Below are positions 51,232-61,286 of a stretch of 64,000 bases of DNA, piece after piece. Origin of the DNA: Agromyces lapidis (lineage in GTDB: Bacteria; Actinomycetota; Actinomycetes; Actinomycetales; Microbacteriaceae); the NCBI RefSeq assembly GCF_009749405.1, contig NZ_WBIQ01000001.1:620001-684000 (forward strand), written 5' to 3'. Every line of letters starts with the position of its first letter. Positions within the stretch are counted from its first letter, which is position 1. The translations under genes were made by a program, and so were the position numbers. Under the pieces are notes generated by a model that saw nothing but the letters and a program-made list of their open reading frames with translations, ran no database searches and had not been told where the DNA came from.

Positions 51232-52206
51232 GTGACTCAAGAAAACCCCTTCGGACAGGTGCTCGTCGCGCTCGTCACGCCGTTCACGGCGGACGGCGAG
51301 GTCGATTGGCCCGGGGTCGAGAAGCACATCGATCACCTCATCGAGGGTGGTGCCGACGGCATCGTCGTCACGGGCACCACCGGCGAGACGTCGACCCTCA
51401 CCGACCCCGAGAAGATCCGGCTCGTCGAGGTCGGCAAAGACGTGGCCGCGGGGCGCGCGAAGATCATCACGGGCGGCGGCTCGAACGAGACCGCCCACGC
51501 GATCGAGCTCTACAAGCACTCCGAGCAGGCGGGCGCCGACGGCATCATGATCGTCACGCCGTACTACAACAAGCCGACGCAGGCGGGCATCCTCACCCAC
51601 TTCCGCATGGTCGCCGACGCGACCGACCTGCCGGTGATCCTCTACGACATCCCGGGCCGCACGGGCGTGCCGATCAAGTACGAGACCATCCTGCGGCTCG
51701 CGAAGCACCCGAACATCCTCGCCGTGAAAGACGCCAAGGGCGACTTCTCCGAGGTCAGCCGGGTGCTGAACCAGACCGACCTGATGTACTTCTCCGGCGA
51801 CGACGCGAACGTGCTGCCGCACCTCGCGATCGGCGCGACGGGCCTCATCGGCGTCACGGCGAACATCGCCCCGGCGCCGTACCGCACGATCGTCGACGCG
51901 GTGAACCGCGGCGACCTCAGGGCGGCCACCGAGGCGCACCAGCAGCTCGAGCCGCTCGTGCGCGCCGTCATGACGCACGTGCCCGGCACGGTCGCGGCGA
52001 AGTACATCCTGCACGGCCTCGGCCGCATCTCGAGCCCGCGGGTGCGTCTGCCCCTCGTCGGTCCCGAAGAGTGGGAGGCCGCGTTGATCGAAGACGAGAT
52101 CGACCTCGTGAGCGGCATCCCGGGCGTCGACTTCCACAACTTCCGACCCGACCGCAACGCCGCCGCCGGCGGTGCACTGCCGAAGGTCGCGGGCACGACC
52201 CGCTGA
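51232..52206 (+). CDS. dapA: 4-hydroxy-tetrahydrodipicolinate synthase
   Basis: A 324-residue TIM-barrel aldolase condensing pyruvate with aspartate semialdehyde. It shows VALVTPFTADGEVDW, GTTGETSTLT (pyruvate-binding Thr pair), ILYDIPGRTGVPI with catalytic Tyr, and AVKDAKGD with the Schiff-base Lys (about residue 166). A C-terminal extension of about 20 residues (GGALPKVAGTTR) is longer than in E. coli. It is followed 79 bp later by rnj, a common dapA-rnj pair in actinobacteria. Confidence 0.97.
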   Translation: MTQENPFGQVLVALVTPFTADGEVDWPGVEKHIDHLIEGGADGIVVTGTTGETSTLTDPEKIRLVEVGKDVAAGRAKIITGGGSNETAHAIELYKHSEQAGADGIMIVTPYYNKPTQAGILTHFRMVADATDLPVILYDIPGRTGVPIKYETILRLAKHPNILAVKDAKGDFSEVSRVLNQTDLMYFSGDDANVLPHLAIGATGLIGVTANIAPAPYRTIVDAVNRGDLRAATEAHQQLEPLVRAVMTHVPGTVAAKYILHGLGRISSPRVRLPLVGPEEWEAALIEDEIDLVSGIPGVDFHNFRPDRNAAAGGALPKVAGTTR

Positions 52207-52285
52207 GCGGGCGAGCCCACCACGAGACATCCGCGGCGCCGTGCGCGTCGCACCGAACTGAACACCGCAACGTAAGGAGGGCACT

Positions 52286-53962
52286 GTGCCCGACACCGTC
52301 ATCGATCCCGCTCCGCTCGCAGCCGGGACGCTCCGCATCATCCCCATCGGCGGCCTCGGAGAGGTCGGCCGCAACATGACGAGCTACGAGATCGACGGCA
52401 AGATCCTCATCGTCGACTGCGGCGTGCTCTTCCCCGAAGAGCACCAGCCCGGCGTCGACCTGATCCTGCCCGACTTCGGATTCCTCCGCGACCGCATCGA
52501 CGACATCGTCGGCGTCGTGCTGACCCACGGCCACGAAGACCACATCGGTGCGGTCCCGTACCTCCTGAAGCTCCGCCGCGACATCCCCCTGATCGGCTCG
52601 CAGCTGACGCTCGCGCTCGTCGAGGCGAAGCTCAAGGAGCACCGCATCGCGCCCTACACCCACACGGTGAAGGAGGGGCAGCACGAGGAGCTCGGCCCGT
52701 TCGACCTCGAGTTCGTCGCGGTGAACCACTCGATCCCCGACGCGCTCGCCGTCGCGATCATCACCGACGCGGGCACGGTGCTCGCGACGGGCGACTTCAA
52801 GATGGACCAGCTGCCGCTCGACGGCCGCCTCACCGACCTGCGCGAGTTCGCGCGACTCGGTGAAGAGGGCGTCGACCTGTTCATGGTCGACTCCACCAAC
52901 GCGGATGTCCCGGGCTTCACCCCGCTCGAGCGCGAGATCGGCCCCGTGCTCGACCAGGTGATCTCGCGGGCGACGAAGAAGGTCGTCGTGGCGAGCTTCT
53001 CGAGCCACGTGCACCGGGTGCAACAGGTGCTCGACGCGGCGCACGCGAACGGGCGTCGCGTGGCCCTGCTCGGCCGCAGCATGGTGCGCAACATGACGAT
53101 CGCCGCCGACCTCGGCTACCTGAACGTGCCGGCGGGCGTGCTCGTCGACTACAAGAAGGCCGGCGACATCCCCGACGACAAGATCGTCTACATGTCGACG
53201 GGTTCGCAGGGCGAGCCGATGGCGGTGCTCAGCCGCATGGCGAACCGCGACCACCAGATCGAGATCAGCGAGGGCGACACGGTGATCCTCGCCTCGAGCC
53301 TCATCCCGGGCAACGAGAACGCGGTGTACCGCGTCATCGACGGGCTGACGAAGCTCGGTGCGAACGTGGTGCACAAGGCGAACGCCAAGGTGCACGTCTC
53401 AGGTCACGCCGCGGCGGGCGAGCTGCTCTACTGCTACAACATCCTGAAGCCGGCGAATGTGCTGCCGATCCACGGCGAGTACCGTCACCTGCAGGCGAAC
53501 GCGAAGCTCGCCCGCGACACCGGCATTCCGGCCGAGAACGTCTTCATCGGCGAGAACGGCACGGTCTACGACATGACCGACGGCGTCGTGCGCGAGGCCG
53601 GCCAGCTCGACCTCGGCTTCGTCTACGTCGACGGCTCGACGGTCGGCGAGATCACCGACGCCGACCTGAAGGACCGTCGCATCCTGGGCGAAGAGGGCTT
53701 CATCTCGGTCATCGTCGTCGTGGATGCCACGACCGGACGCGTCATCTCGGGACCCGAGATCCACGCCCGCGGCTTCGCCGAGGACGACGCCGTGTTCGAA
53801 GACGTCAAGCCGAAGATCGTGGCCGCCCTGGCCGACGCCGCCCAGAATGGCGTGCGCGACTCGCACGCGCTGCAGCAGCTCGTGCGCCGCACGCTCGGCA
53901 CCTGGGTGAACCGGCGCCTGCGCCGTCGCCCGATGCTCGTGCCGCTCGTCATCGAGGCGTAG
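52286..53962 (+). CDS. rnj: Ribonuclease J
   Basis: A 558-residue beta-CASP metallo-ribonuclease with 5'-3' exo- and endonuclease activity. The metal site HGHEDH is at about residues 79-84 ([15 protein letters not shown]), MVDSTNAD and [16 protein letters not shown] mark the beta-lactamase/beta-CASP junction, and [10 protein letters not shown] with [10 protein letters not shown] supply the remaining ligands. The C-terminal domain is complete. GTG 52286 has AAGGAGGGC upstream. It complements PNPase, also in this window, in mRNA decay. Confidence 0.96.
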   Translation: MPDTVIDPAPLAAGTLRIIPIGGLGEVGRNMTSYEIDGKILIVDCGVLFPEEHQPGVDLILPDFGFLRDRIDDIVGVVLTHGHEDHIGAVPYLLKLRRDIPLIGSQLTLALVEAKLKEHRIAPYTHTVKEGQHEELGPFDLEFVAVNHSIPDALAVAIITDAGTVLATGDFKMDQLPLDGRLTDLREFARLGEEGVDLFMVDSTNADVPGFTPLEREIGPVLDQVISRATKKVVVASFSSHVHRVQQVLDAAHANGRRVALLGRSMVRNMTIAADLGYLNVPAGVLVDYKKAGDIPDDKIVYMSTGSQGEPMAVLSRMANRDHQIEISEGDTVILASSLIPGNENAVYRVIDGLTKLGANVVHKANAKVHVSGHAAAGELLYCYNILKPANVLPIHGEYRHLQANAKLARDTGIPAENVFIGENGTVYDMTDGVVREAGQLDLGFVYVDGSTVGEITDADLKDRRILGEEGFISVIVVVDATTGRVISGPEIHARGFAEDDAVFEDVKPKIVAALADAAQNGVRDSHALQQLVRRTLGTWVNRRLRRRPMLVPLVIEA

Positions 53963-54054
53963 GAGCCGCCGCGCCGCCGGCCCGGTTCGGCGGTCGGCGG
54001 GCGCGCCCCGGTACTCCCCGCGTCGCACGAAACACGGCCGAAACACCCCGGTCG

Positions 54055-54060
54055 TAGCAT
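54055..54060 (+). promoter_or_regulatory. -10 element of a leaderless promoter
   Basis: TAGCAT, 6 nt before ATG 54067. Confidence 0.6.
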
Positions 54061-54066
54061 CCGCGC

Positions 54067-54558
54067 ATGTCGACGTTCACGCTGCGCCCAGCCGCCCCCT
54101 CCGACGGGGCGTTCCTCGCCGACATGGTCGTCGAGGCGGCGAACTGGCGGCAGGGCGCGACGCGGCCGCGCCCCGATGTGCTCGCCGACCCCGTCTCGCG
54201 CGGCTACATCGCGGGCTGGCAGCGACCGGCCGATCGCGGCGTGGTCGCCGTCGACGACGGCGGGCGACCGGTCGGCGCCGCCTGGTACCGCCTGTTCTCG
54301 GTCGAGCAGCGCGCGCACGGTTTCGTCGCGACGGGCGTGCCCGAGTTGATCATCGGGGTGCGCCCGCTCTGGCGGGCGCAGGGCGTCGGGCGGTCGCTGC
54401 TGCAGGGGCTCGCGGATGCCGCGCGCTCGGCCGGGTTCGCGAGGCTGACGCTCTCCGTCGAGCACGGCAACTTCGCGGGGGTGCTCTACCGCTCGGAGGG
54501 GTTCGCGGTCGTCGAGACGGTCGGCGGGCGCGACACGATGGTGCGCACCCTCGCCTGA
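54067..54558 (+). CDS. GNAT family N-acetyltransferase
   Basis: A 163-residue acetyltransferase: N-terminal [21 protein letters not shown], acetyl-CoA loop in [18 protein letters not shown] (about 98-115) and [20 protein letters not shown]. Substrate unknown. It stands alone between rnj and ftsK with its own leaderless-type promoter. Confidence 0.9.
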   Translation: MSTFTLRPAAPSDGAFLADMVVEAANWRQGATRPRPDVLADPVSRGYIAGWQRPADRGVVAVDDGGRPVGAAWYRLFSVEQRAHGFVATGVPELIIGVRPLWRAQGVGRSLLQGLADAARSAGFARLTLSVEHGNFAGVLYRSEGFAVVETVGGRDTMVRTLA

Positions 54559-54628
54559 GGTGGTGCGCCGCCGGGGTCGGATCGCAGACACTCGCCCGGT
54601 GTTGCGGGCGTGGGTCGGCGGTCGGCCG

Positions 54629-54634
54629 TAACGT
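54629..54634 (+). promoter_or_regulatory. -10 element of the leaderless ftsK promoter
   Basis: TAACGT, 7 nt before ATG 54642. Confidence 0.58.
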
Positions 54635-54641
54635 TGACCCC

Positions 54642-57566
54642 ATGGCTACGAGCACCAAGTCGAACGGGCGCGCCTCGGGCACCTCGTCCCGCGGCGGTGG
54701 CTCGCGCACGGCCCCGACCAAGAAGCTGCCCGCGCAGACGACGCGCGGCTCATCGGCGAAGAAGCCCGCGGCGCAGCCGACCGGCCCGAACTTCCTCGTG
54801 AAGGCGTGGATGGGCCTCGCCCACCTCGCCGGCGGCGCGGCGCGCGCGCTCGGTCCCGAGACCCTGCAGAAAGAAGAGCGTCGCGACGGCCTGCCGTTCT
54901 TCATCGTGGTGCTGGCGATCGCCGGGGCCGTCGTCGAGTGGTTCTTCATCAACGAACCGGTCGCGCAGACCCTCGACTCGTGGAGCTTCGGCGGCCTGTT
55001 CGGCCGCGTCGCGTTCGCGCTCCCCGTGATCATGCTGATCTTCGCCGTCTGGTTGTTCCGGCATCCGAGCTCGGTGCACGACAACACGCGCATCGGCATC
55101 GGGCTCGGCATCCTGCTCGTGAGCGTCTCGGCGCTCTGCCACATCTTCGGCGGCCAGCCCGAACCGAGCCAGGGCATGGCCGTGCTCGCGCGCGCCGGCG
55201 GCATCCTCGGCTGGATGCTCGCGGCCCCGCTCATCCTCCTCATCACCGAGGTGGGGGCGACGATCGTGGTGATCCTGCTCGTGGTGCTGTCGCTCCTCAT
55301 CATCACCAAGACGCCGCCGAACCGTATTCCGGCGCGGTTCCGCGAGCTGTACGCGTGGCTGTTCGGGGCGCCCGACGAGGCGCAGCAGGCAGAGCCGGAT
55401 GACACGCCGAAGCCCTCTCGGCGCGACCGGCGCAAGAGCGTGCAGACCGAACTCGACGGCATCGACGGCGACGGCGAGGAGGAGCCCGCGGGCCTCCTCC
55501 CGTGGTGGCGCCGCAATGCGTCGAACCGCGAGGAGGACCCCGAGTTCGAGGCGCCCGGCGTCGAGGGGCTCACCGAGGTATTCGGCCAGGGTTCGGCCGC
55601 GGGCAGCTTCGACAGCCCGATCGAGGGCGCGGGCGGCGCCGGTGCGGTTGCCGCCGGGATCGGCGGCGCGTACGGCACCGAGGTGCTCGGCGAGCTCGAG
55701 CGGGCCGAGTCGGCGCTGCAGCAGTTCACCGGTGAGGCGCCGCAGACGGGCCGGGGTCTTCGGGGCGACGACGCAGGGGCGACCCAGGCGGTGCCGCTCT
55801 ACGACGCCGCGGCCGATTTCACGGGCGACTCCCCGATGGCCGATGCGCTCGCCGCAGAGGCGTCCGAGTTCGACGGCGGGACCGAGACGCCCGACCGGCC
55901 CTACTTCCTGCCGTCGGCGTCGACGCTCGCGGCGGGTCCGCCGGCGAAGACGCGTTCGCAGGCCAACGACGAGGTCGTGCGTCAGATCACCGGGGTGCTC
56001 GAGCAGTTCTCGGTCGACGCGAAGGTCACGGGCTTCTCGCGCGGCCCGACGGTCACGCAGTACGAGATCGAGCTCGGCCCGGGCGTGAAGGTCGAGCGGG
56101 TCACCGCGCTCTCGAAGAACCTCTCGTACGCGGTCGCCTCGAACGAGGTGCGCATCCTTTCGCCGATCCCGGGTAAGAGCGCGATCGGTGTCGAGATCCC
56201 GAACGCCGACCGCGAGACGGTCACCCTCGGCGATGTGCTGCGTTCGCAGGCATCGGTGGGGGCGAAGCACCCGATGACGATCGGCGTCGGCAAAGACGTC
56301 GGCGGCGGGTACGTCATCGCGAACCTCGCGAAGATGCCGCACCTGCTCGTCGCCGGTTCGACCGGTTCGGGCAAGTCGAGCTTCGTGAACTCGATGATCA
56401 CGAGCCTGCTCATGCGGGCGAAGCCCTCCGACGTGCGCATGGTGCTCATCGACCCGAAGCGCGTCGAGCTCGCCCCGTACGCGGGCGTGCCGCACCTCAT
56501 CACACCCATCATCACGAACCCGAAGAAGGCGGCCGAGGCGCTGCAGTGGGTCGTGAAGGAGATGGACATGCGGTACGACGACCTCGCGTCGTTCGGGTTC
56601 CGCCACATCGACGACTTCAACAAGGCCGTCGTGAACGACGAGATCATCCTGCCGGCGGGCAGCGAGCGCAAGCTCAAGCCGTATCCGTACCTGCTCGTCG
56701 TGGTCGACGAGCTCGCCGACCTCATGATGGTCGCTCCGCGCGACGTCGAGGACTCGATCGTTCGCATCACGCAGCTCGCGCGCGCCTCGGGCATCCACCT
56801 CGTGCTCGCGACGCAGCGGCCCTCGGTCGACGTCGTGACCGGCCTCATCAAGGCGAACGTGCCGTCGCGGCTCGCGTTCGCGGTGACGAGCGTCACCGAC
56901 TCGCGCGTCATCCTCGACCAGCCGGGCGCCGACAAGCTGATCGGCCAGGGCGACGCGCTGTTCCTGCCGATGGGGGCGTCGAAGCCGTTGCGCGTGCAGG
57001 GCGCGTGGGTCACCGAGGCCGAGATCGAGAAGGTCGTCACGCATGTGACGCGTCAGGCGCGGCCCGAATACCGGCAAGATGTGGCGGCCGCCGTCGAACG
57101 CAAGGAGATCGACTCCGATATCGGCGACGACCTCGAACTGCTGCTCGCCGCGGCCGAGCTCGTGGTGTCGACGCAGTTCGGTTCGACCTCGATGCTGCAG
57201 CGCAAGCTCCGGGTGGGCTTCGCGAAGGCCGGGCGCCTCATGGACCTGCTCGAGTCACGCGAGATCGTCGGCCCCTCGGAGGGGTCGAAGGCGCGCGACG
57301 TACTTGTGACCGCCGAGCAGCTGCCCGGCGTGCTCGCGAAGCTGCGCGGCGAGCCGAGCGGGCCGAGCGCACCGGTCGCTGCACCGCAGGGCGCGCCTGC
57401 CGCACCCCAGTCGATGCAGGCCCAGTCGATGCCGGCCCCGTCGAACGACGCGTACGACGTACCCGACGAGCGCTACGACGACCCGGTGGGGCGCATCCCC
57501 GAGGGGCTCGAAGAGGTCGAGGCCGACGGCGACGAAGACGCCTGGGGGCTCACCGGCCGCGACTGA
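54642..57566 (+). CDS. ftsK: DNA translocase FtsK
   Basis: A 974-residue septal DNA pump that clears and dimer-resolves chromosomes at division. After a basic N-terminus come about four membrane helices (residues 85-235), an acidic/Ala-rich linker (about 250-430), then the alpha/beta/gamma motor. The beta domain has Walker [10 protein letters not shown] (about 569-577) and Walker [15 protein letters not shown]. The C-terminal gamma winged helix is [23 protein letters not shown] (about 847-870), followed by a Pro/Gln-rich tail. It is full length for actinobacteria and has its own leaderless promoter. Confidence 0.97.
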   Translation: MATSTKSNGRASGTSSRGGGSRTAPTKKLPAQTTRGSSAKKPAAQPTGPNFLVKAWMGLAHLAGGAARALGPETLQKEERRDGLPFFIVVLAIAGAVVEWFFINEPVAQTLDSWSFGGLFGRVAFALPVIMLIFAVWLFRHPSSVHDNTRIGIGLGILLVSVSALCHIFGGQPEPSQGMAVLARAGGILGWMLAAPLILLITEVGATIVVILLVVLSLLIITKTPPNRIPARFRELYAWLFGAPDEAQQAEPDDTPKPSRRDRRKSVQTELDGIDGDGEEEPAGLLPWWRRNASNREEDPEFEAPGVEGLTEVFGQGSAAGSFDSPIEGAGGAGAVAAGIGGAYGTEVLGELERAESALQQFTGEAPQTGRGLRGDDAGATQAVPLYDAAADFTGDSPMADALAAEASEFDGGTETPDRPYFLPSASTLAAGPPAKTRSQANDEVVRQITGVLEQFSVDAKVTGFSRGPTVTQYEIELGPGVKVERVTALSKNLSYAVASNEVRILSPIPGKSAIGVEIPNADRETVTLGDVLRSQASVGAKHPMTIGVGKDVGGGYVIANLAKMPHLLVAGSTGSGKSSFVNSMITSLLMRAKPSDVRMVLIDPKRVELAPYAGVPHLITPIITNPKKAAEALQWVVKEMDMRYDDLASFGFRHIDDFNKAVVNDEIILPAGSERKLKPYPYLLVVVDELADLMMVAPRDVEDSIVRITQLARASGIHLVLATQRPSVDVVTGLIKANVPSRLAFAVTSVTDSRVILDQPGADKLIGQGDALFLPMGASKPLRVQGAWVTEAEIEKVVTHVTRQARPEYRQDVAAAVERKEIDSDIGDDLELLLAAAELVVSTQFGSTSMLQRKLRVGFAKAGRLMDLLESREIVGPSEGSKARDVLVTAEQLPGVLAKLRGEPSGPSAPVAAPQGAPAAPQSMQAQSMPAPSNDAYDVPDERYDDPVGRIPEGLEEVEADGDEDAWGLTGRD

Positions 57567-57574
57567 TCGGCCGC

Positions 57575-57580
57575 TATCCT
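57575..57580 (+). promoter_or_regulatory. -10 element of the leaderless pgsA promoter
   Basis: TATCCT, 7 nt before ATG 57588, in the 21-bp ftsK-pgsA gap. Confidence 0.6.
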
Positions 57581-57587
57581 TGGGCGT

Positions 57588-58190
57588 ATGACCTCCTCCG
57601 CCGGCACCCCCGGGCGATCGGCGAACTGGAACCTTCCCAACGCCATCACCGTGGTGCGCATCCTGGCCGCGCCCGTGTTCTTCTGGCTGCTCCTCGCCGA
57701 TGACGGCGCCGACGGACCCCTGCGCTGGTGGGCGGCGGCGCTGTTCATCGTGGCGATCGCGACCGACGGCATCGACGGGCACATCGCACGTTCGCGGGGG
57801 CTCGTCACCGACCTCGGCAAGATCCTCGACCCGATCGCCGACAAGCTGCTGACGAGCGGCGCCCTCGTGTGCCTCTCGATCCTCGGCGAGCTGTGGTGGT
57901 GGGTGACGATCCTCATCATCGTGCGCGAGGTCGGCATCACCGTGTGGCGCCTCGTCGAGCTGCGCCGCGGCAACGTCGTGCCGGCATCCTCGGGCGGCAA
58001 GCTCAAGACGGTCGTGCAGGCGGTCGCGATCTCGCTCGCGCTCGTCCCGCTGTGGACGATCCTCGGCGACTGGGTGCTGTGGGTGAACTGGGTGGCGATG
58101 GGGCTCGCGCTCGTGCTCACGCTGTGGTCGGGCCTCCTCTACGTGCGCGACGCGGTGCGCCTCGCGCGGGGCGCGGGCGCCGAGAGCTGA
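57588..58190 (+). CDS. pgsA: CDP-diacylglycerol-glycerol-3-phosphate 3-phosphatidyltransferase
   Basis: A 200-residue CDP-alcohol phosphatidyltransferase making phosphatidylglycerolphosphate. It has NLPNAITVVRILAAPVFFW at the start and the family motif DGIDGHIARSRGLVTDLGKILDPIADKL (D-G-x2-x-x-x-R...G-x3-D-x3-D, about 59-86; the A of DGxxAR is within HIAR). Six membrane helices. It is followed by cinA eight bases later, the usual ftsK-pgsA-cinA order. Confidence 0.95.
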   Translation: MTSSAGTPGRSANWNLPNAITVVRILAAPVFFWLLLADDGADGPLRWWAAALFIVAIATDGIDGHIARSRGLVTDLGKILDPIADKLLTSGALVCLSILGELWWWVTILIIVREVGITVWRLVELRRGNVVPASSGGKLKTVVQAVAISLALVPLWTILGDWVLWVNWVAMGLALVLTLWSGLLYVRDAVRLARGAGAES

Positions 58191-58198
58191 GCGTCGTC

Positions 58199-58732
58199 GT
58201 GAATGCCGACCCGGTCGATCGGATGCCTCGCATCGATGCGTCGACCAGGTCGCTCATCGAACTGCTGACCCGGCGGGGCCTTCGCATCGCCGTCGCCGAG
58301 TCGCTCACGGGCGGGCTCGTCGTGGCAGAACTCACCTCGGTGCCCGGGGCGTCGGCCGTGGTCTCGGGCGGCGTGGTCGCGTACGACACCGCGGTGAAGC
58401 GATCGCTGCTCGGGGTCGACGGCGAGCTGCTCGCCCGCGAGGGCCCGGTGCACCCCGAGGTGGCCCGCCAGATGGCGCGCGGTGTGCGCACGGCGCTCGC
58501 GATCGAGGCGCGCCCGGCCGACGTGGGCCTCGCGACGACGGGCGTCGCCGGACCCGACTGGCAGGGCGGACACCCACCGGGAACCGTCTACCTCGGGCTC
58601 TCGTTCGGCGACGGCGACGCCGACGCGACCGAGGCGGTCGAGCTCGCGTTCTCGGGCGACCGTGCCGAGATCCGCCGTGCGACGGTTCGAGCGCTCGTCG
58701 AGCACGCCCTGCGCCGCCTCGGCGCCGACTGA
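58199..58732 (+). CDS. cinA: CinA-type nicotinamide-nucleotide amidohydrolase
   Basis: A 177-residue single-domain CinA (PncC-like amidase), deamidating NMN. Signature: IAVAESLTGGLVVAELTSVPGAS with the catalytic Ser, GGVVAYDTAVKRSLLGV, GLATTGVAGPDWQGG and VYLGLSF. The N-terminal molybdopterin-like domain of long CinA proteins is absent, as is usual in actinobacteria. GTG 58199 lies 8 bp after pgsA; ATG 58223 is an alternative. In many actinobacteria an HTH regulator and recA follow; here a convergent two-component system does. Confidence 0.93.
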   Translation: MNADPVDRMPRIDASTRSLIELLTRRGLRIAVAESLTGGLVVAELTSVPGASAVVSGGVVAYDTAVKRSLLGVDGELLAREGPVHPEVARQMARGVRTALAIEARPADVGLATTGVAGPDWQGGHPPGTVYLGLSFGDGDADATEAVELAFSGDRAEIRRATVRALVEHALRRLGAD

Positions 58733-58736
58733 TCGG

Positions 58737-59444
58737 CTACCGGGGCACCCGGTACCGGTGCTCGGGGCGTCCGGCCGAGCCGTAGCGCGGCGCGACCTCC
58801 GCAGCGCCGGTCGCCACGAGATGCTCGAGGTAGCGCCGCGCGCTCACCCGCGACATGCCGAGTGCCTCGGCGATCTCGGCCGCCGAGGCGTCGCCCGTGC
58901 GGGCGGCGAGACCTGAGGCGACCCGCTCGAGGCTCACGGCCGAGAGCCCCTTCGGCAGGGCGCCGCGCCGAACGGGCGCCGAGCCGAGCGCCTCGTCGAC
59001 GGCGCGCTGGTCGAGCGCGGCGGGCGCGGCGCGATCCGCGGCGATGCCGCGTCGCACCTCGTCGAGACGGTCGCCGAGACTCGCGCCCGAGAACGGCTTG
59101 ACGAGGTAGTGGCGCACTCCGAGCAGTCGCGCCGTGCGCACCGTGTCGAGATCGCGGGCCGCGGTGACCGCGATCACCTCGACCTCGTCGCCGGCGGCGC
59201 GCAGGCGGCGCAGCACGTCGAGTCCGCCGAGATCGGGCAGATAGATGTCGAGGAGGACGAGGTCGGGGCGGAGTCGCGCGATCGCGGTGAGCGCGTCGGC
59301 CCCGGTGTGCGCTTCGGCGACGACCGTGAACCCCGGGTGGGCGGCGACGAAGGCACGGTTGACGCGGGCGACGGCGAGATCGTCGTCGACGACCACGACG
59401 CGGAGCGCGTCACCGGTCGGGGCGGCGGGAGCAACCGGGGTCAT
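58737..59444 (-). CDS. CitB/DcuR-type response regulator
   Basis: A 235-residue response regulator with an N-terminal receiver (phospho-acceptor Asp in DLVLLDIYLPD near residue 69; conserved VVVDDD, VTAARD, YLVKPF) and a C-terminal HTH region (SAAEIAEALGMSRVSARRYLEHLVATG, about 185-211) of the CitB/DpiA/DctR type. Its ATG overlaps the kinase stop. With the sensor kinase it probably activates the divergent tctCBA operon in response to a di- or tricarboxylate. Confidence 0.92.
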   Translation of the reverse strand: MTPVAPAAPTGDALRVVVVDDDLAVARVNRAFVAAHPGFTVVAEAHTGADALTAIARLRPDLVLLDIYLPDLGGLDVLRRLRAAGDEVEVIAVTAARDLDTVRTARLLGVRHYLVKPFSGASLGDRLDEVRRGIAADRAAPAALDQRAVDEALGSAPVRRGALPKGLSAVSLERVASGLAARTGDASAAEIAEALGMSRVSARRYLEHLVATGAAEVAPRYGSAGRPEHRYRVPR

Positions 59445-61102
59445 CGGGCGGCCCCCGTCGAGGCATCCGAGGCGATGGCTGCGCCGCCGCCCGACCCGGC
59501 GCCGACCCAGGGCAGCCGCACGGTGAAGCGGGCGCCGCCCGACGGCGAGTCGTCGACCCGCGCCTCGCCGCCGAGACGGTGCGCGATGCGCTGCACGATC
59601 GCGAGGCCGATGCCGCGCCTGGCCTTGCCGGGCACGGGGGCCTTGCCCGAGACATCCGGTTCGAAGATCGCCTCGCGCTGCACGGTCGGCACGCCCGGCC
59701 CGTCGTCGTCGACCCGCACGACCACGACCCCCGGCTCGAGGTCGTCGCGCACGTCGAGCACGATGCGGCCGCCGAGCACGCACGCCTCGATCGCGTTGTC
59801 GAGGAGGTTCGCGACGATCGTCACGAGCTCGGTGCGGGGCTCGCCGCCGCGGGCGGCGTCGAGGTGCGCCGTCGGGGCGAGCTCGACGGCGATGCCGAGC
59901 TCCTGCGCGCGGGTGCGCTTCGCGAGCACGAGGGCGGCGATCTCGAGGTCGGCGAGGCCGTCGTGGTCGTCGAGCGTCGAGAGCGCCCCGCCGCTGCCGA
60001 CGCGTTCGATGAACTCGAGCGCGGCGTCGAGGTGACCGAGCTCGAGCAGCCCGCTCACCACGTGCAGCTTGTTCGAGAACTCGTGCGACTGCGCGCGCAG
60101 GCCGTCGGCGAGGCTCTGCGCGCCCTCGAGCTCGCGCAGCGTCGTCTCGAGCTCGGTGCGGTCGCGGAGGATGGCGATCGAGCCGATCTCGCGCCCGTCG
60201 ACGCGCACCCGGTCGCCGTGCACGAGCAGCACGCGTTCGCCCGAGAGCACGGGGCTCTCGCGATCCTCGCCCGAGATGATGAAGCGGGCGAGCTCGGGGT
60301 CGAGCACCTCGTCGACCCGTCGGCCCACTACCTCGGCGGTCGAGTCGAGATCGAGGAGCCGCGCGGCGGCATCGTTCACGAGCACCACTCGGCCGCGGTC
60401 GTCGACGGCGACGAGGCCCTCGCGTATCCCGTGCAGCATCGCTTCTCGCGTCTCGAGCATGGCGCGGATCTCGTCGGGCTCGAGACCGTAGATGCGGCGC
60501 CGGATGAGCCGCCCGATCCAGGTGGAGCCGATGACGCCGATCACGGCGGCGATGACGAGGGCGACGAGCAGCAGCGTGAGGTCGCCGAGGAAGTCGGCGC
60601 GGAGCTCGGATTCGAGGATCCCGACCGAGACCTGCCCCATGACCTCGCCGTCCTCGTCGAAGATCGGCACCTTCACGCGCCACGACTCGCCGAGCGTGCC
60701 CGTTTGGGTGCCCACGTAGATCTCGCCCGAGAGGGGGATGGCGGGGTCGGTCGACACCTTCTCGCCGATGCGATCTGGGTTCGGGTGCGAGTAGCGGATG
60801 CCCGCATCGTCCGACACGACGACGTAGGTGACATCGGATGCCTCGCGCACGACCTCGGCGACCGGCTGGATCGTTGCGGCGGGGTCGGCGTCGTCGAAGG
60901 CGGAGGTGATGACGGGCAACCCCGCCACCGACTGCGCGACCGCGATCATTCGGTCCTGGTAGGCCTCGCGGAGCTGCTGCTCCTGCAACCACATCGCGGT
61001 GAGGCCCGTGCCGACGACCGTGACGAGCACGATGGCGAGCTGCAGCAGCAGCAGCTGCATGCCAAGCGTCATCGACCGGACCACCTGACCAGTGTGACGC
61101 AC
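59441..61102 (-). CDS. CitA/DcuS-type sensor histidine kinase
   Basis: A 553-residue membrane sensor. It has an N-terminal transmembrane helix (about 14-35), an extracytoplasmic Cache/PAS-like ligand domain (about 40-180), a second helix (LLVALVIAAVIGVIGSTWIG), a cytoplasmic PAS (MLHGIREGLVAVDDRGRVVLVN), a SpoOB-type H-box QSHEFSNKLHVVSGLLELG with the phosphorylated His near residue 341, and an HATPase domain (VVRVDDDGPGVP and a GIGLAIVQR G2 box). GTG 61102 or ATG 61072 may be the start. The SpoOB-type H-box is diagnostic of carboxylate sensors. Confidence 0.92.
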   Translation of the reverse strand: MRHTGQVVRSMTLGMQLLLLQLAIVLVTVVGTGLTAMWLQEQQLREAYQDRMIAVAQSVAGLPVITSAFDDADPAATIQPVAEVVREASDVTYVVVSDDAGIRYSHPNPDRIGEKVSTDPAIPLSGEIYVGTQTGTLGESWRVKVPIFDEDGEVMGQVSVGILESELRADFLGDLTLLLVALVIAAVIGVIGSTWIGRLIRRRIYGLEPDEIRAMLETREAMLHGIREGLVAVDDRGRVVLVNDAAARLLDLDSTAEVVGRRVDEVLDPELARFIISGEDRESPVLSGERVLLVHGDRVRVDGREIGSIAILRDRTELETTLRELEGAQSLADGLRAQSHEFSNKLHVVSGLLELGHLDAALEFIERVGSGGALSTLDDHDGLADLEIAALVLAKRTRAQELGIAVELAPTAHLDAARGGEPRTELVTIVANLLDNAIEACVLGGRIVLDVRDDLEPGVVVVRVDDDGPGVPTVQREAIFEPDVSGKAPVPGKARRGIGLAIVQRIAHRLGGEARVDDSPSGGARFTVRLPWVGAGSGGGAAIASDASTGAAR

Positions 61103-61128
61103 GCAGGAGCCGCCGACGGCACGAGGAC

Positions 61129-61200
61129 CGCGACCAATACGACCGAATCGACCAGTACGACCGAAGCGTCCGAAACGACCACTACGACCGTTACGACCGC
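61129..61200. repeat. Nine-bp-period direct-repeat array in the kinase-tctC control region
   Basis: Eight consecutive 9-bp units of the form NNCGACCNN. TACGACCG occurs exactly at 61138, 61156, 61183 and 61192, with variant units between. It fills the region shared by the sensor kinase gene and the tctCBA operon, so it is a candidate binding array for the response regulator, or a degenerate minisatellite. Confidence 0.8.
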
Positions 61201-61286
61201 AGCATTCCGCCGGGCGGGCGTCGTCTCTAGCGTCGAGCCGAATCGATCGTCGCCCGTCGAAGCCGTCGGGCGCTCAAGGAGGAGAA

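Noticed and set aside
1173..60844. GAGGCATCC as a Chi- or KOPS-like polar motif
   Set aside because: Copies are split 11 to 10 between strands, with no skew in this window; a polar translocation signal should favour one strand.
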